From Methanoculleus sp. UBA374 (GTDB lineage: Archaea; Halobacteriota; Methanomicrobia; Methanomicrobiales; Methanoculleaceae), in NCBI GenBank assembly GCA_002508705.1, contig DAYL01000024.1, positions 1 through 8,626 on the forward strand: a stretch of 8,626 bases of DNA, read 5' to 3'. The stretch's first letter is position 1. Each line of letters begins with the position of its first letter. Below the pieces are notes generated by a model. It was not told where the DNA came from. It did no database searches and was given only the letters and a program-made list of their open reading frames with translations. Of the stretch, positions 1 through 5,948 are shown in pieces. The position numbers and the translations under genes were made by a program.

Positions 1-177
1 GCACTCACGCGACAATGCCTGAACCGCAGAATCGGGGACCGCGAAACCCTTCGGGTCGAGACAAAACACTGGGAAACGGACAGGAATACCCGGCAAAAAG
101 AGGTAGATTGGCAGTTTACGACGGCAGAGGCAAGGGTGAAACTCAAGAGACTATACCCGCAAATTAAGATGAAATAG
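1..177 (+). CDS. IS630-family transposase, C-terminal fragment (cut by window edge)
   Basis: Reading frame 1 is open from the first base to TAG at 175-177 and gives 58 residues. They match the C-terminal tail I know from IS630-family (Tc1/mariner-related) DDE transposases: a 'ALTRQCLNRRI' segment, then a Trp and 'RN' region, then 'VDWQFTTAEARVKLKRLYP' close to the end. In this family the last catalytic Glu lies just before the 'L-xRQCL-RRI' segment, so the catalytic core would be left of base 1 and cannot be judged. There is no start codon because the gene enters from outside the window. It reads towards the decayed transposase at 316-899, so two unrelated elements meet here. The family call is from motif memory; the ending is intact, but whether the full gene works is unknown. 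Confidence 0.8.
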   Translation, partial: ALTRQCLNRRIGDRETLRVETKHWETDRNTRQKEVDWQFTTAEARVKLKRLYPQIKMK

Positions 178-198
178 TCCACTAGTCCAGTAGTTCGC
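175..198 (+). repeat. Three imperfect 8-bp tandem units at the transposase stop
   Basis: Starting at the stop codon of the IS630-type fragment, the units TAGTCCAC, TAGTCCAG and TAGTTCGC follow each other directly. Because the period is 8, the three TAG triplets fall in all three forward frames. IS630-type elements usually end a short distance after the transposase stop in a terminal inverted repeat next to a duplicated TA, so this may be part of the element's right end. The matching left end is outside the window, so that reading is inference. Confidence 0.4.
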
Positions 199-267
199 CA
201 ATTTTAACACGCAAACATAGTGCAATACTGCGAAATCGACACAATATTTCGGTACAACTCACTCTTC

Positions 268-321
268 GCGTGAGGTCATATCCCCGTCTTCACGGGCGGT
301 TATTGTTGTTCCGTCTCACGC
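268..321. repeat. Inverted repeat enclosing a CTTC-loop hairpin
   Basis: GCGTGAG at 268-274 is the exact reverse complement of CTCACGC at 315-321. Between them CCCGT (283-287) and ACGGG (292-296) form a 5-bp stem closed by the tetraloop CTTC (288-291). The right arm overlaps the last codons of the decayed transposase on the - strand (its stop is at 318-316). The hairpin could be a subterminal structure of an insertion sequence, since IS200/IS605 elements carry comparable short GC hairpins, or a transcription-end structure. No open frame or other gene was seen in 178-315. Confidence 0.35.
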
Positions 322-899
322 ATTAGAATCTTCAACCTCTCCACACTTAGGGAATAGATCGAGTTTGAGTTTCGTGACAAGCTCCCATCTGCTTTAGCGC
401 CTCGGTCATCCGTTTCTCCTCCTCGTAAACTACAGTATATATCTTTGAGAGTTTCAGGAGGAGTCCCTGTGGCGCGAGGTGTGCCGACAGCCCTGCCTGT
501 TTGATCTGGTTGAGGATCCGGCAGTAGAGATGGAGACAGAGGAACCCGACAAAGACGTGACCGAAGACCGCCGCGGCGTTCTGGAGAGAGAGTTTGCCCA
601 CCTGGATCGATGGCTCACGGTTGATCGCCCCTCCCAGCCAAGTGGTAGCGTGTCTTCTGCTCTTCCATCGCCAGATCGGCATCCTTGTAGAGGTAGGACG
701 TTAGACCGTCGACTTCGCGCTTTCCGGCATGAATGAGCCGTTTGTGGTAGATGAAGGTCTGTGAGATGGATCTACGCCGCATACTGCGGCTGTTGCGACG
801 CTGGGGGAGGACGAACGGAGTCTCCGTCTCGGTCAGGATCGCCTCATTCTTCCCTGTTTTGTGGTTGAAACGCAGATCTGCTGTGAACAGGACATGGCA
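316..899 (-). pseudogene. Decayed IS4/IS1634-type DDE transposase
   Basis: Three frames on the - strand join into one transposase-like protein. Frame A (899 down to a stop at 617-615) contains 'TADLRFNHKTGKNEAIL', 'PFVLPQRRNS' and 'YKDADLAMEEQKTRYHL', resembling the part of IS4-superfamily transposases around the second catalytic Asp and after it. Near 635 the match moves to frame B (an extra base or two lost), giving 'GAINRE' and then 'GKLSL'. At about 585-590 the protein jumps straight to 'QNAAAVFGHVFVGFLCLHLYC'; the usual intervening block with the Y-x2-R-x3-E-x6-K signature and the third catalytic residue is absent, so an internal deletion is inferred. A second shift at about 383-389 leads to frame C, 'LKLDLFPKCGEVEDSNA', ending at TGA 318-316. 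The N-terminal half, with the first catalytic Asp, is also missing. It cannot be active. The exact IS family is less sure than the transposase identity. Confidence 0.8.
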
Positions 900-910
900 T
901 CACTGTGCGC

Positions 911-917
911 ATATAGG
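911..917 (+). promoter_or_regulatory. Candidate TATA box for the aminotransferase cassette
   Basis: ATATAGG lies about 59 bases before the ATG at 973. Archaeal transcription starts about 25-30 bases after the box centre, which would put the start near 940 and leave a leader of about 33 bases with room for the ribosome-binding site at 965. It resembles the box upstream of wecB. A second AT-rich word, TTATAA at 951-956, is too close to the ATG to fit. This is a sequence match only. Confidence 0.35.
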
Positions 918-964
918 ATGTTAATCGATAGAATACTACTCAATCGCAAGTTATAACCCCGGGT

Positions 965-969
965 GGTGA
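965..969 (+). promoter_or_regulatory. Shine-Dalgarno GGTGA for the aminotransferase
   Basis: GGTGA sits three bases before the ATG at 973. The same GGTGA with the same three-base spacing precedes wecB and the GT2 gene, which supports 973 over the in-frame ATG at 982. Confidence 0.6.
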
Positions 970-972
970 GAA

Positions 973-2058
973 ATGTTATTTATGGTTAAAATCCCACTGT
1001 CACGTCCAATAATTTCCGATGAAATGAAAAATGCTGCTGTTTTGGCCCTTGAAAATGAAAAACTGGTAATGGGTGAAAGTGTGTTCAAGTTTGAGGAGGA
1101 ATTCGCCCGATATATCGGTACAAAATATGCAGTTTCTGTAAATTCTGGAACTTTTGCACTAACTTCATCGCTTATTGCGAGGGGTGTGAAAAAAAATGAG
1201 CCGATACTAACAACTCCTATGTCATTCATAGCAACTGCGAACTCTATTATTCAGGCTGGCGGTAGACCTGTTTTCTCAGATGTAGAGGGAAACACGGGTA
1301 ACATCGATCCCACTTTATTTGGTCCTAAAATAAGGGACGTGAAGGGAATAGTGCCTGTCCATCTATATGGAAATCCATGTAACCTGGAGCAAATCTATCA
1401 TCAACTAAAAGAAAACGATATTTTTGTCATTGAAGATGCTTGCCAAGCGCACGGTGCTGAATACGGCGGGAAAAAGGTGGGAAGTATAGGAGATGCTGGC
1501 TGTTTTTCATTTTACTCTATAAAAAATATGACCGTCGGTGGGGATGGGGGAATGGTCACAACAAATGATGAAGATCTTGCGGAGAAAGTTAGAATCTTGC
1601 GTGATTGTGGTAGAATTGATAAATATAAGCACTCTGTTGTTGGATATACTGCTCGATTAAATACCATAAATGCAGCGATAGGATTGATTCAATTGAGATA
1701 TCTTGACGACTGGAATGAAAAAAGAAAGAATACTGTTTCACTCTATCGTTCCCTCATTCCAAAAGAGCATTTGTTGGATGAAAGTGTGGGTTCGGTGCAT
1801 CACATCTTTGCAATAAAATTGAAAAATAGGGATAAAGTCAGTGAACATTTAAACAAGTGCGGTATTGAAACCGGTGTTCACTATCCTATTCCTATTCATC
1901 TTCAGCCTATCTATAGGGATTTATACGGTTACAAAGAGGGTGATTATCCCATTTCTGAAGCATTTAGCAAAGAAGTCTTATCTCTACCCCTATATCCTGG
2001 GATCCCAGACGACGATGTGGAGTACGTCTGTGAATGCATAGCGGAGATGATTGATTGA
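973..2058 (+). CDS. DegT/DnrJ/EryC1-family nucleotide-sugar aminotransferase
   Basis: This is a PLP-dependent aminotransferase of fold type I that moves an amino group, usually from glutamate, onto a keto-sugar nucleotide in the cytoplasm. The 361 residues match the family's usual 360-390. Visible landmarks are N57-S-G-T near the phosphate site, 'VIEDACQAHGA' with D155 expected to bind the pyridine nitrogen, 'CFSFYSIKNMTVGG' with K184 as the expected Schiff-base lysine, and the C-terminal 'GVHYPIPIHLQP' segment typical of the family. It is the first gene of a three-gene run: its TGA (2056-2058) overlaps the next ATG by one base. With a sugar N-acyltransferase and a Gfo/Idh oxidoreductase behind it, the best guess is C3 transamination of an oxidised UDP-N-acetylamino sugar (WbpE/WlbC-like). 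A dTDP-3-amino-sugar role (FdtB-like) is possible but less favoured, since no ketoisomerase is beside it. The GC content is much lower than in the flanking genes (22 of 60 bases in the line at 1021), suggesting transfer. Family certain, substrate inferred. Confidence 0.93.
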   Translation: MLFMVKIPLSRPIISDEMKNAAVLALENEKLVMGESVFKFEEEFARYIGTKYAVSVNSGTFALTSSLIARGVKKNEPILTTPMSFIATANSIIQAGGRPVFSDVEGNTGNIDPTLFGPKIRDVKGIVPVHLYGNPCNLEQIYHQLKENDIFVIEDACQAHGAEYGGKKVGSIGDAGCFSFYSIKNMTVGGDGGMVTTNDEDLAEKVRILRDCGRIDKYKHSVVGYTARLNTINAAIGLIQLRYLDDWNEKRKNTVSLYRSLIPKEHLLDESVGSVHHIFAIKLKNRDKVSEHLNKCGIETGVHYPIPIHLQPIYRDLYGYKEGDYPISEAFSKEVLSLPLYPGIPDDDVEYVCECIAEMID

Positions 2059-2537
2059 TGCATGATGTCGAAAGTCGATATTCCATCATAAAGAATGTTA
2101 CTTTTGGTGAGGGAACCACAATTAAGGATTTAGTTAACCTCTATGGGTGTGACATTGGTAATAACTGTAAAATTGATTCTTTTGTATATATTGAGGGCGA
2201 TGTGAAAATTGGAGATAACTGTAAGATCAGGGCATTCACTTTCATCCCTAGTGGGGTGACCATAGAAAACAATGTCTTTATCGGCCCTGGCGTTGTTTTC
2301 ACAAATGATAAATTTCCAAGGGCTACCAATGAAAGCGGTGAATTGAAACAAGAAGGAGATTGGAAGTTAGTACAGACAGTTGTGAAAAGTGGGGCATCTA
2401 TTGGGGCGAACTCAACCATAATTGGGCCGGTAATTATAGGGCATGGTGCAATGATTGGAGCCGGATCAGTCGTTACTAAAGACGTAGATGACGGCCAAAT
2501 CGTTGTGGGAGTTCCTGCAAAACCATACTATAAATAA
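2058..2537 (+). CDS. Left-handed beta-helix sugar N-acyltransferase (WlbB/WbpD/FdtC-like)
   Basis: The 159-residue protein is built of hexapeptide repeats ([LIV]-G-x-x-x-x): 'CDIGNN', 'VKIGDN', 'VFIGPG', 'ASIGAN', 'MIGAGS'. It ends in 'VVVGVPAKPYYK'-like sequence, the usual close of CoA-dependent acyltransferases of this fold. The 'GPGVVFTNDKFPRA' segment (about residues 76-89, with N83-D84) is the hallmark of the WxcM-N/WlbB-like subfamily that acylates 3-amino groups of nucleotide sugars with acetyl-CoA; the Asn lies where a catalytic Asn has been proposed in WlbB. Such proteins work as trimers in the cytoplasm. I start it at ATG 2058, which overlaps the previous stop as TGATG and has GGAG at 2043-2046; a TTG at 2055 would add one residue. 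The tight coupling to the aminotransferase suggests it acylates that enzyme's product. It is low in GC like its neighbours. Confidence 0.9.
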   Translation: MHDVESRYSIIKNVTFGEGTTIKDLVNLYGCDIGNNCKIDSFVYIEGDVKIGDNCKIRAFTFIPSGVTIENNVFIGPGVVFTNDKFPRATNESGELKQEGDWKLVQTVVKSGASIGANSTIIGPVIIGHGAMIGAGSVVTKDVDDGQIVVGVPAKPYYK

Positions 2538-2558
2538 ATGTTTAACCATTATTATTTC

Positions 2559-2562
2559 GGTG
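2559..2562 (+). promoter_or_regulatory. GGTG ribosome-binding site deciding the GTG start at 2569
   Basis: GGTG lies six bases before GTG 2569, the last start candidate before the Rossmann strand 'KVAVIGGG'. The longer frame from ATG 2488 would run 50 bases into the acyltransferase gene and add 27 residues with no family counterpart. Confidence 0.5.
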
Positions 2563-2568
2563 TTTAAT

Positions 2569-3522
2569 GTGGTTTCATCGAAAGTTGCAGTGATTGGAGG
2601 TGGCTACTGGGGCAGAAAACATGTTGAGGAGTATGTGGCACTTGGAAACGACGTATATGTGGCTGATCTGCTCGACAAAAATTTGGAATTTTGTTCCAAA
2701 AAATATGGTGTATCCACTACCAAAAATTATAGGGATTTGCTTACTGATGATGGCATTAAGGCAGTAAGTATTTGTACACCTAATGCCAGTCACTATCCTT
2801 TAGCAAAAGAGTTTTTGGAATCTCACAAAAACGTTCTAGTTGAAAAACCGTTGGCGATGACAATTGACGAAGGTCGTCAGTTGATCGATATTGCAAAGGA
2901 TAACCATGTGGTTCTTTCTGTGGGCCATATTTTTAGATTCAACAATGCGATTGCGAAAATAAGAGATATGATCGAGCATTATGAATTTGGGGACATCCGA
3001 ATAATGAAATTGAAGTGGACGAATATAGAACCACTGTTTGAAGATCGGGATGTAATTTTTGATTTAGCTCCTCATCCTTTTGATATCATACATTATATCT
3101 TCAGAAAGAATCCTGATGAAGTATCTTGTACTGGGAATGCATATAGAAGAAGTAAACTAAAAGGGGCTGAGGCAGTATTTATTAATTGTAATCTTGATGA
3201 GATGATTATCAACATTGAGTTGAGCTGGCTAACCCCTCCGAAAACTCGCTCTCTCGTTATTGTTGGCTCAAAGAGATCTGCTCTGGTAAACTGTACCTCG
3301 CAGACAATTGAAGTTGTAGAGAATAACAACAGTTCATATAATCTAGAGATTATCCCAAATAACACTCTTAGGGATGAATTACATTCCTTTTTAAATTGTG
3401 TCACGGCGAAATCTGAACAAAATATCTCAAACGGATATGTCGGGTTAGATATATTGAAAATGATTGAAGTATGCAACGATTCTTTAAAGGAAAAGAGGGT
3501 TCTAAGGTTAAATTGGGATTAA
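2569..3522 (+). CDS. Gfo/Idh/MocA-family NAD(P)-dependent sugar oxidoreductase
   Basis: From GTG 2569 the protein has 317 residues, normal for the family. The N-terminal Rossmann domain shows 'VAVIGGGYWG' (about residues 6-15) for the dinucleotide, 'ICTPNASHYPLA' and the family signature 'EKPLA' (92-96). The substrate domain carries 'SVGHIFRFNNAI' and 'DLAPHPFDIIHYIF', with H169 and D172 where family members hold the catalytic His/Asp pair. Next to an aminotransferase and a 3-amino acyltransferase, the likely reaction is NAD-dependent oxidation of C3 of a UDP-N-acetyl sugar or uronic acid (WbpB/WlbA-like), which would be the first step of the cassette although its gene is last. The gap to the acyltransferase is 31 bases. 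Low GC (20 of 60 in the line at 2701). It ends 14 bases from the convergent wecB stop, where the composition switches. Family sure, substrate inferred. Confidence 0.9.
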   Translation: MVSSKVAVIGGGYWGRKHVEEYVALGNDVYVADLLDKNLEFCSKKYGVSTTKNYRDLLTDDGIKAVSICTPNASHYPLAKEFLESHKNVLVEKPLAMTIDEGRQLIDIAKDNHVVLSVGHIFRFNNAIAKIRDMIEHYEFGDIRIMKLKWTNIEPLFEDRDVIFDLAPHPFDIIHYIFRKNPDEVSCTGNAYRRSKLKGAEAVFINCNLDEMIINIELSWLTPPKTRSLVIVGSKRSALVNCTSQTIEVVENNNSSYNLEIIPNNTLRDELHSFLNCVTAKSEQNISNGYVGLDILKMIEVCNDSLKEKRVLRLNWD

Positions 3523-3536
3523 AGTGTACGCTATCC

Positions 3537-4625
3537 TCATTTCGAGGATTGCCCACACCCGTCGACGATCTCTACAATTTTTTCTCCTGTCGTCCCGTCA
3601 CCGTAGGGGTTCTGCCAGACTCGCTCCCTCTCCATCATCGTCCGCACACCATCCACGATCGTTCCCGGGTCGGTTCCCACCAGAATGTTTGCTCCCGCAA
3701 CTACCGTCTCCGGCCGCTCCGTGTTCTCCCGTAGCGTCACACAGGGCACGCGGAGGATGCACGCCTCCTCCTGCACCCCTCCCGAATCCGTCAGGATCAG
3801 CCTTGCATGCTTCTCCAACTGGAGGAAGGAGAGGTAATCCAGAGGCTCGATGCAACGGACAGATCCGGTCCGTAACCCGAACAGCTCCATCATCTTCCTT
3901 GTCCGGGGGTGAATGGGGTAGATCACGGGCATCGCGTACTCGGCCGCGACGCGCTCCAGGCCCTCAAGAATATCGCCTAGTTTCCTCGCGTCGTCGACGT
4001 TCTCCTGGCGATGGGCTGTTACCAGGAAGTAGCCGCCCGGTCGGACTCCGAGTTCGGCAAGGGGGTCCACCGCCTGTTCGGCGATCGCGAGGTTCTGGAA
4101 GACCGCGTCTACAACCGTGTTCCCGCAAACGAAGATCTTCTCTTCCGGCACCCCTTCGCGCCTCAGGTTCCGTTGCGACTCCGCGGTCGGCGCAAAAAGG
4201 TAGTCCGAAACATGATCCGTCAGGACCCGGTTGATCTCCTCGGGCATCCTCCGGTCGTTGCTCCGCAGGCCGGCCTCGACGTGCCCCACCGGAATATGGA
4301 GTTTTACTGCGGCAAGCGCTCCCGCGAGCACCGTGTTAGTATCCCCCTGCACAAGGACCGCACGCGGTTTTTCGTCGATCAGGACCCGTTCTATCTCTCT
4401 GAGCATCTTTCCTGTCTGTTCCCCCTGCAGGCCCGACCCCACGTTGAGGTTGTGCCGGGCATCCGGAAGATGCAGTTGCTCAAAGAAGATCCTGTCCATC
4501 GAGTAGGAGTAGTGCTGGCCGGTGTGGAGGATGAAGTAGCCGTCTCCCCTCCGTTCATACTCCCGAATGATCGGGGACATCTTGATGATCTCGGGCCGGG
4601 TCCCGAGGATTATTGCAACGCTCAT
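3537..4625 (-). CDS. wecB: UDP-N-acetylglucosamine 2-epimerase (non-hydrolysing)
   Basis: This enzyme interconverts UDP-GlcNAc and UDP-ManNAc in the cytoplasm, supplying ManNAc or ManNAcA for surface glycans. The 362 residues match the family. Landmarks in order: 'GTRPEIIK' (8-15), 'TGQHYSYSMD' (35-44), 'VQGDTNT' with D95, 'GHVEAGLRS' with E117, 'MPEEINR' with E129/E130, 'VTAHRQEN' with H205, 'YPIHPRTRK', 'TDSGGVQEE' (279-287) and 'RENTERPET' (299-307). D95, E117, E130 and H205 correspond to the catalytic residues Asp95, Glu117, Glu131 and His213 described for E. coli WecB. A paralogous role as UDP-2,3-diacetamido-glucuronate 2-epimerase (WbpI type) is an alternative, but those usually begin 'GARPQFIK', so plain UDP-GlcNAc is favoured. 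The gene is GC-rich (34 of 60 in the line at 4081), has its own TATA box and Shine-Dalgarno, and runs towards the low-GC cassette. Confidence 0.93.
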   Translation of the reverse strand: MSVAIILGTRPEIIKMSPIIREYERRGDGYFILHTGQHYSYSMDRIFFEQLHLPDARHNLNVGSGLQGEQTGKMLREIERVLIDEKPRAVLVQGDTNTVLAGALAAVKLHIPVGHVEAGLRSNDRRMPEEINRVLTDHVSDYLFAPTAESQRNLRREGVPEEKIFVCGNTVVDAVFQNLAIAEQAVDPLAELGVRPGGYFLVTAHRQENVDDARKLGDILEGLERVAAEYAMPVIYPIHPRTRKMMELFGLRTGSVRCIEPLDYLSFLQLEKHARLILTDSGGVQEEACILRVPCVTLRENTERPETVVAGANILVGTDPGTIVDGVRTMMERERVWQNPYGDGTTGEKIVEIVDGCGQSSK

Positions 4626-4628
4626 GGC

Positions 4629-4633
4629 TCACC
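4629..4633 (-). promoter_or_regulatory. Shine-Dalgarno GGTGA for wecB
   Basis: On the - strand GGTGA ends three bases before the ATG at 4625, fixing this start. Confidence 0.65.
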
Positions 4634-4671
4634 TGCATGACGGAGTGATAGGTCAATCATTGGTCCGGCGT

Positions 4672-4680
4672 CCTATATAG
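4672..4680 (-). promoter_or_regulatory. TATA box for wecB in the divergent intergenic region
   Basis: CTATATAGG on the - strand is centred about 51 bases from the wecB ATG. A start 25-30 bases downstream gives a leader of roughly 25 bases that includes the GGTGA site. The core TATATA is palindromic, so it could in principle also serve the + strand, but it is about 105 bases before the GT4 start. In the rest of 4626-4783 I see no convincing box for GT4; an 8-bp palindrome TACATGTA is at 4763-4770. Confidence 0.5.
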
Positions 4681-4783
4681 CACTGCTGCCACATCTCATT
4701 TTTGTCCAGGGGCTTGCTATCCCGCGGTCATCAAGATGGGAAAGCATAACATGCGCCTGACGTACATGTAGTTAGGGGATCGG

Positions 4784-5932
4784 ATGGTGCTCAAGATCTG
4801 CATGCTTTCAGTGGATTTCCCCCCGAACGTCGGGGGTATCGCAGCACACGTCTACGAGCTTGCCAGAGCGCTCCGGAGCCTTGGAAACGACGTCACGATA
4901 GTTACATTCCGGGACACGTTATCCGCTCCGAGGGAAGAGACGATCGACGGTCTTCATCTCGTCAGGATCTACCTGCCCCGGAACACCGTGGCTCTATACC
5001 CACTCTTTGCCATCTTCGAATACTTCACCGTGAGACGTATTAAAAAAGTAAAAAAGATAGACCTTCTGCACTCCCACTACGTCTTCCCCGACGGATTCGT
5101 CTCGAGGTTGCAATCGGGGGTCCTCGGAGTTGCAACCGAGCATACTTCCGGGTTCCTGGACCGTCTTGATCAGGGGAAATTGCTGTGGCTGTACCGATGG
5201 GTCTACGCGCGCATGGATCGGATCATCACCCCGAGCGACGAACTTGCCGAAGCTGTCCGATCACTGGGAATCCCGGCGGATAAGATCACGTTTATCTCAA
5301 ACGGGGTTGATACAGAGAAATTTTCACCGAATGTTCCGCCCAAAAACCTTCGGCAGCAGTACGCTCTCGCGCCGGAGACTAAGATCGTGCTCTGTCCCCG
5401 CCGTCTCGAACCGAAGAACGGCGTCAGATACCTGATCGAAGCGGTTCCGGCGATCCTTCAACAGTGTCCGGATACCAGATTCTTCGTTGTCGGAGGGTCG
5501 TACCCCGACCAGTTGACCCTGCTCCGGGAGAAAGTCCGCGAACTCAGGGTGCAGGATATGATTTATTTTATCGGATCGGTTCCTAATGCCGAGATGCCCT
5601 CCTGGTATACGGCGGCGGACGTCGTGGTTCTGCCTTCCCTCAAGGAGGCGACCAGCATTGCAGGACTCGAAGCAATGGCGTGCGGCAAGCCCCTGGTGGG
5701 GACAAATGTCGGGGGCATACCGTATCTCATCGACGACGGCGTGACCGGACTCCTCGTGGAGCCGAGAAATACCTCCGGGCTTGCCGACGCACTGGTGCGG
5801 GTTCTGACCGATGATGTCATTCAGAATAAAATGGGGAATTTGGCTCGTAAAAAAGCAGTAGGACAGTTTTCATGGCTTCAGATTGCCATGGCTGTGCAAA
5901 ATCTCTATGGAAAGTCTTCTGGCAAAAAATGA
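4784..5932 (+). CDS. GT4-family glycosyltransferase (GT-B fold)
   Basis: The protein moves a sugar from a nucleotide donor to an acceptor with retention of configuration, most likely onto a lipid-linked glycan at the inner face of the membrane. Its 382 residues are typical of family GT4. The N-terminal domain opens with 'KICMLSVDFPPNVGGIAAHV' (the glycine loop at 17-20). The C-terminal domain shows 'FISNGVDTEKF' (170-180), 'LCPRRLEPKNGV' (203-214, R207 and K211 expected at the donor phosphates) and the E-x7-E motif 'EATSIAGLE' (E288, E296) followed by 'AMACGKPLVGTNVGG'. No transmembrane segment is visible; a basic patch 'RRIKKVKKID' (84-93) could contact lipid. ATG 4784 directly precedes the first strand; only a weak GGGGAT site lies before it. 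The last ~38 codons are AT-rich (about 38% GC against 60% just before). The GT2 gene follows after 16 bases and is probably co-transcribed. The donor sugar cannot be told. Confidence 0.92.
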   Translation: MVLKICMLSVDFPPNVGGIAAHVYELARALRSLGNDVTIVTFRDTLSAPREETIDGLHLVRIYLPRNTVALYPLFAIFEYFTVRRIKKVKKIDLLHSHYVFPDGFVSRLQSGVLGVATEHTSGFLDRLDQGKLLWLYRWVYARMDRIITPSDELAEAVRSLGIPADKITFISNGVDTEKFSPNVPPKNLRQQYALAPETKIVLCPRRLEPKNGVRYLIEAVPAILQQCPDTRFFVVGGSYPDQLTLLREKVRELRVQDMIYFIGSVPNAEMPSWYTAADVVVLPSLKEATSIAGLEAMACGKPLVGTNVGGIPYLIDDGVTGLLVEPRNTSGLADALVRVLTDDVIQNKMGNLARKKAVGQFSWLQIAMAVQNLYGKSSGKK

Positions 5933-5939
5933 TATGATT

Positions 5940-5945
5940 GGTGAT
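5940..5945 (+). promoter_or_regulatory. Shine-Dalgarno GGTGAT selecting ATG 5949 for the GT2 gene
   Basis: GGTGAT stands three bases before ATG 5949, the same arrangement as at wecB and the aminotransferase gene. This favours 5949 over in-frame upstream ATGs at 5883 (inside the GT4 gene) and 5934. Confidence 0.6.
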
Positions 5946-5948
5946 GGG

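Noticed and set aside
347..682. 111-residue - strand open frame read as an independent small gene
   Set aside because: It is the middle frame of a frameshifted transposase; transposase-like sequence continues upstream and downstream in other frames.
479..736. 85-residue + strand frame
   Set aside because: Antisense to the transposase remnant, no ribosome-binding site and no recognisable motif.
2488..2568. N-terminal extension of the oxidoreductase from ATG 2488
   Set aside because: It would overlap the acyltransferase by 50 bases and add 27 residues ahead of the Rossmann strand; GTG 2569 with GGTG six bases before fits the family better.
4011..4640. 209-residue + strand frame and others opposite wecB
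   Set aside because: These are shadow frames in GC-rich DNA antisense to a gene with all catalytic residues; composition is Arg/Pro-rich without motifs.
4763..4770. TACATGTA palindrome as an operator before the GT4 gene
   Set aside because: An 8-bp perfect palindrome occurs easily by chance and has no second copy or known regulator match.
5040..5062. Two A-runs close together inside the GT4 gene as a slippage site
   Set aside because: They encode a Lys-rich stretch in frame, the protein continues correctly after them, and there is no alternative product of interest.
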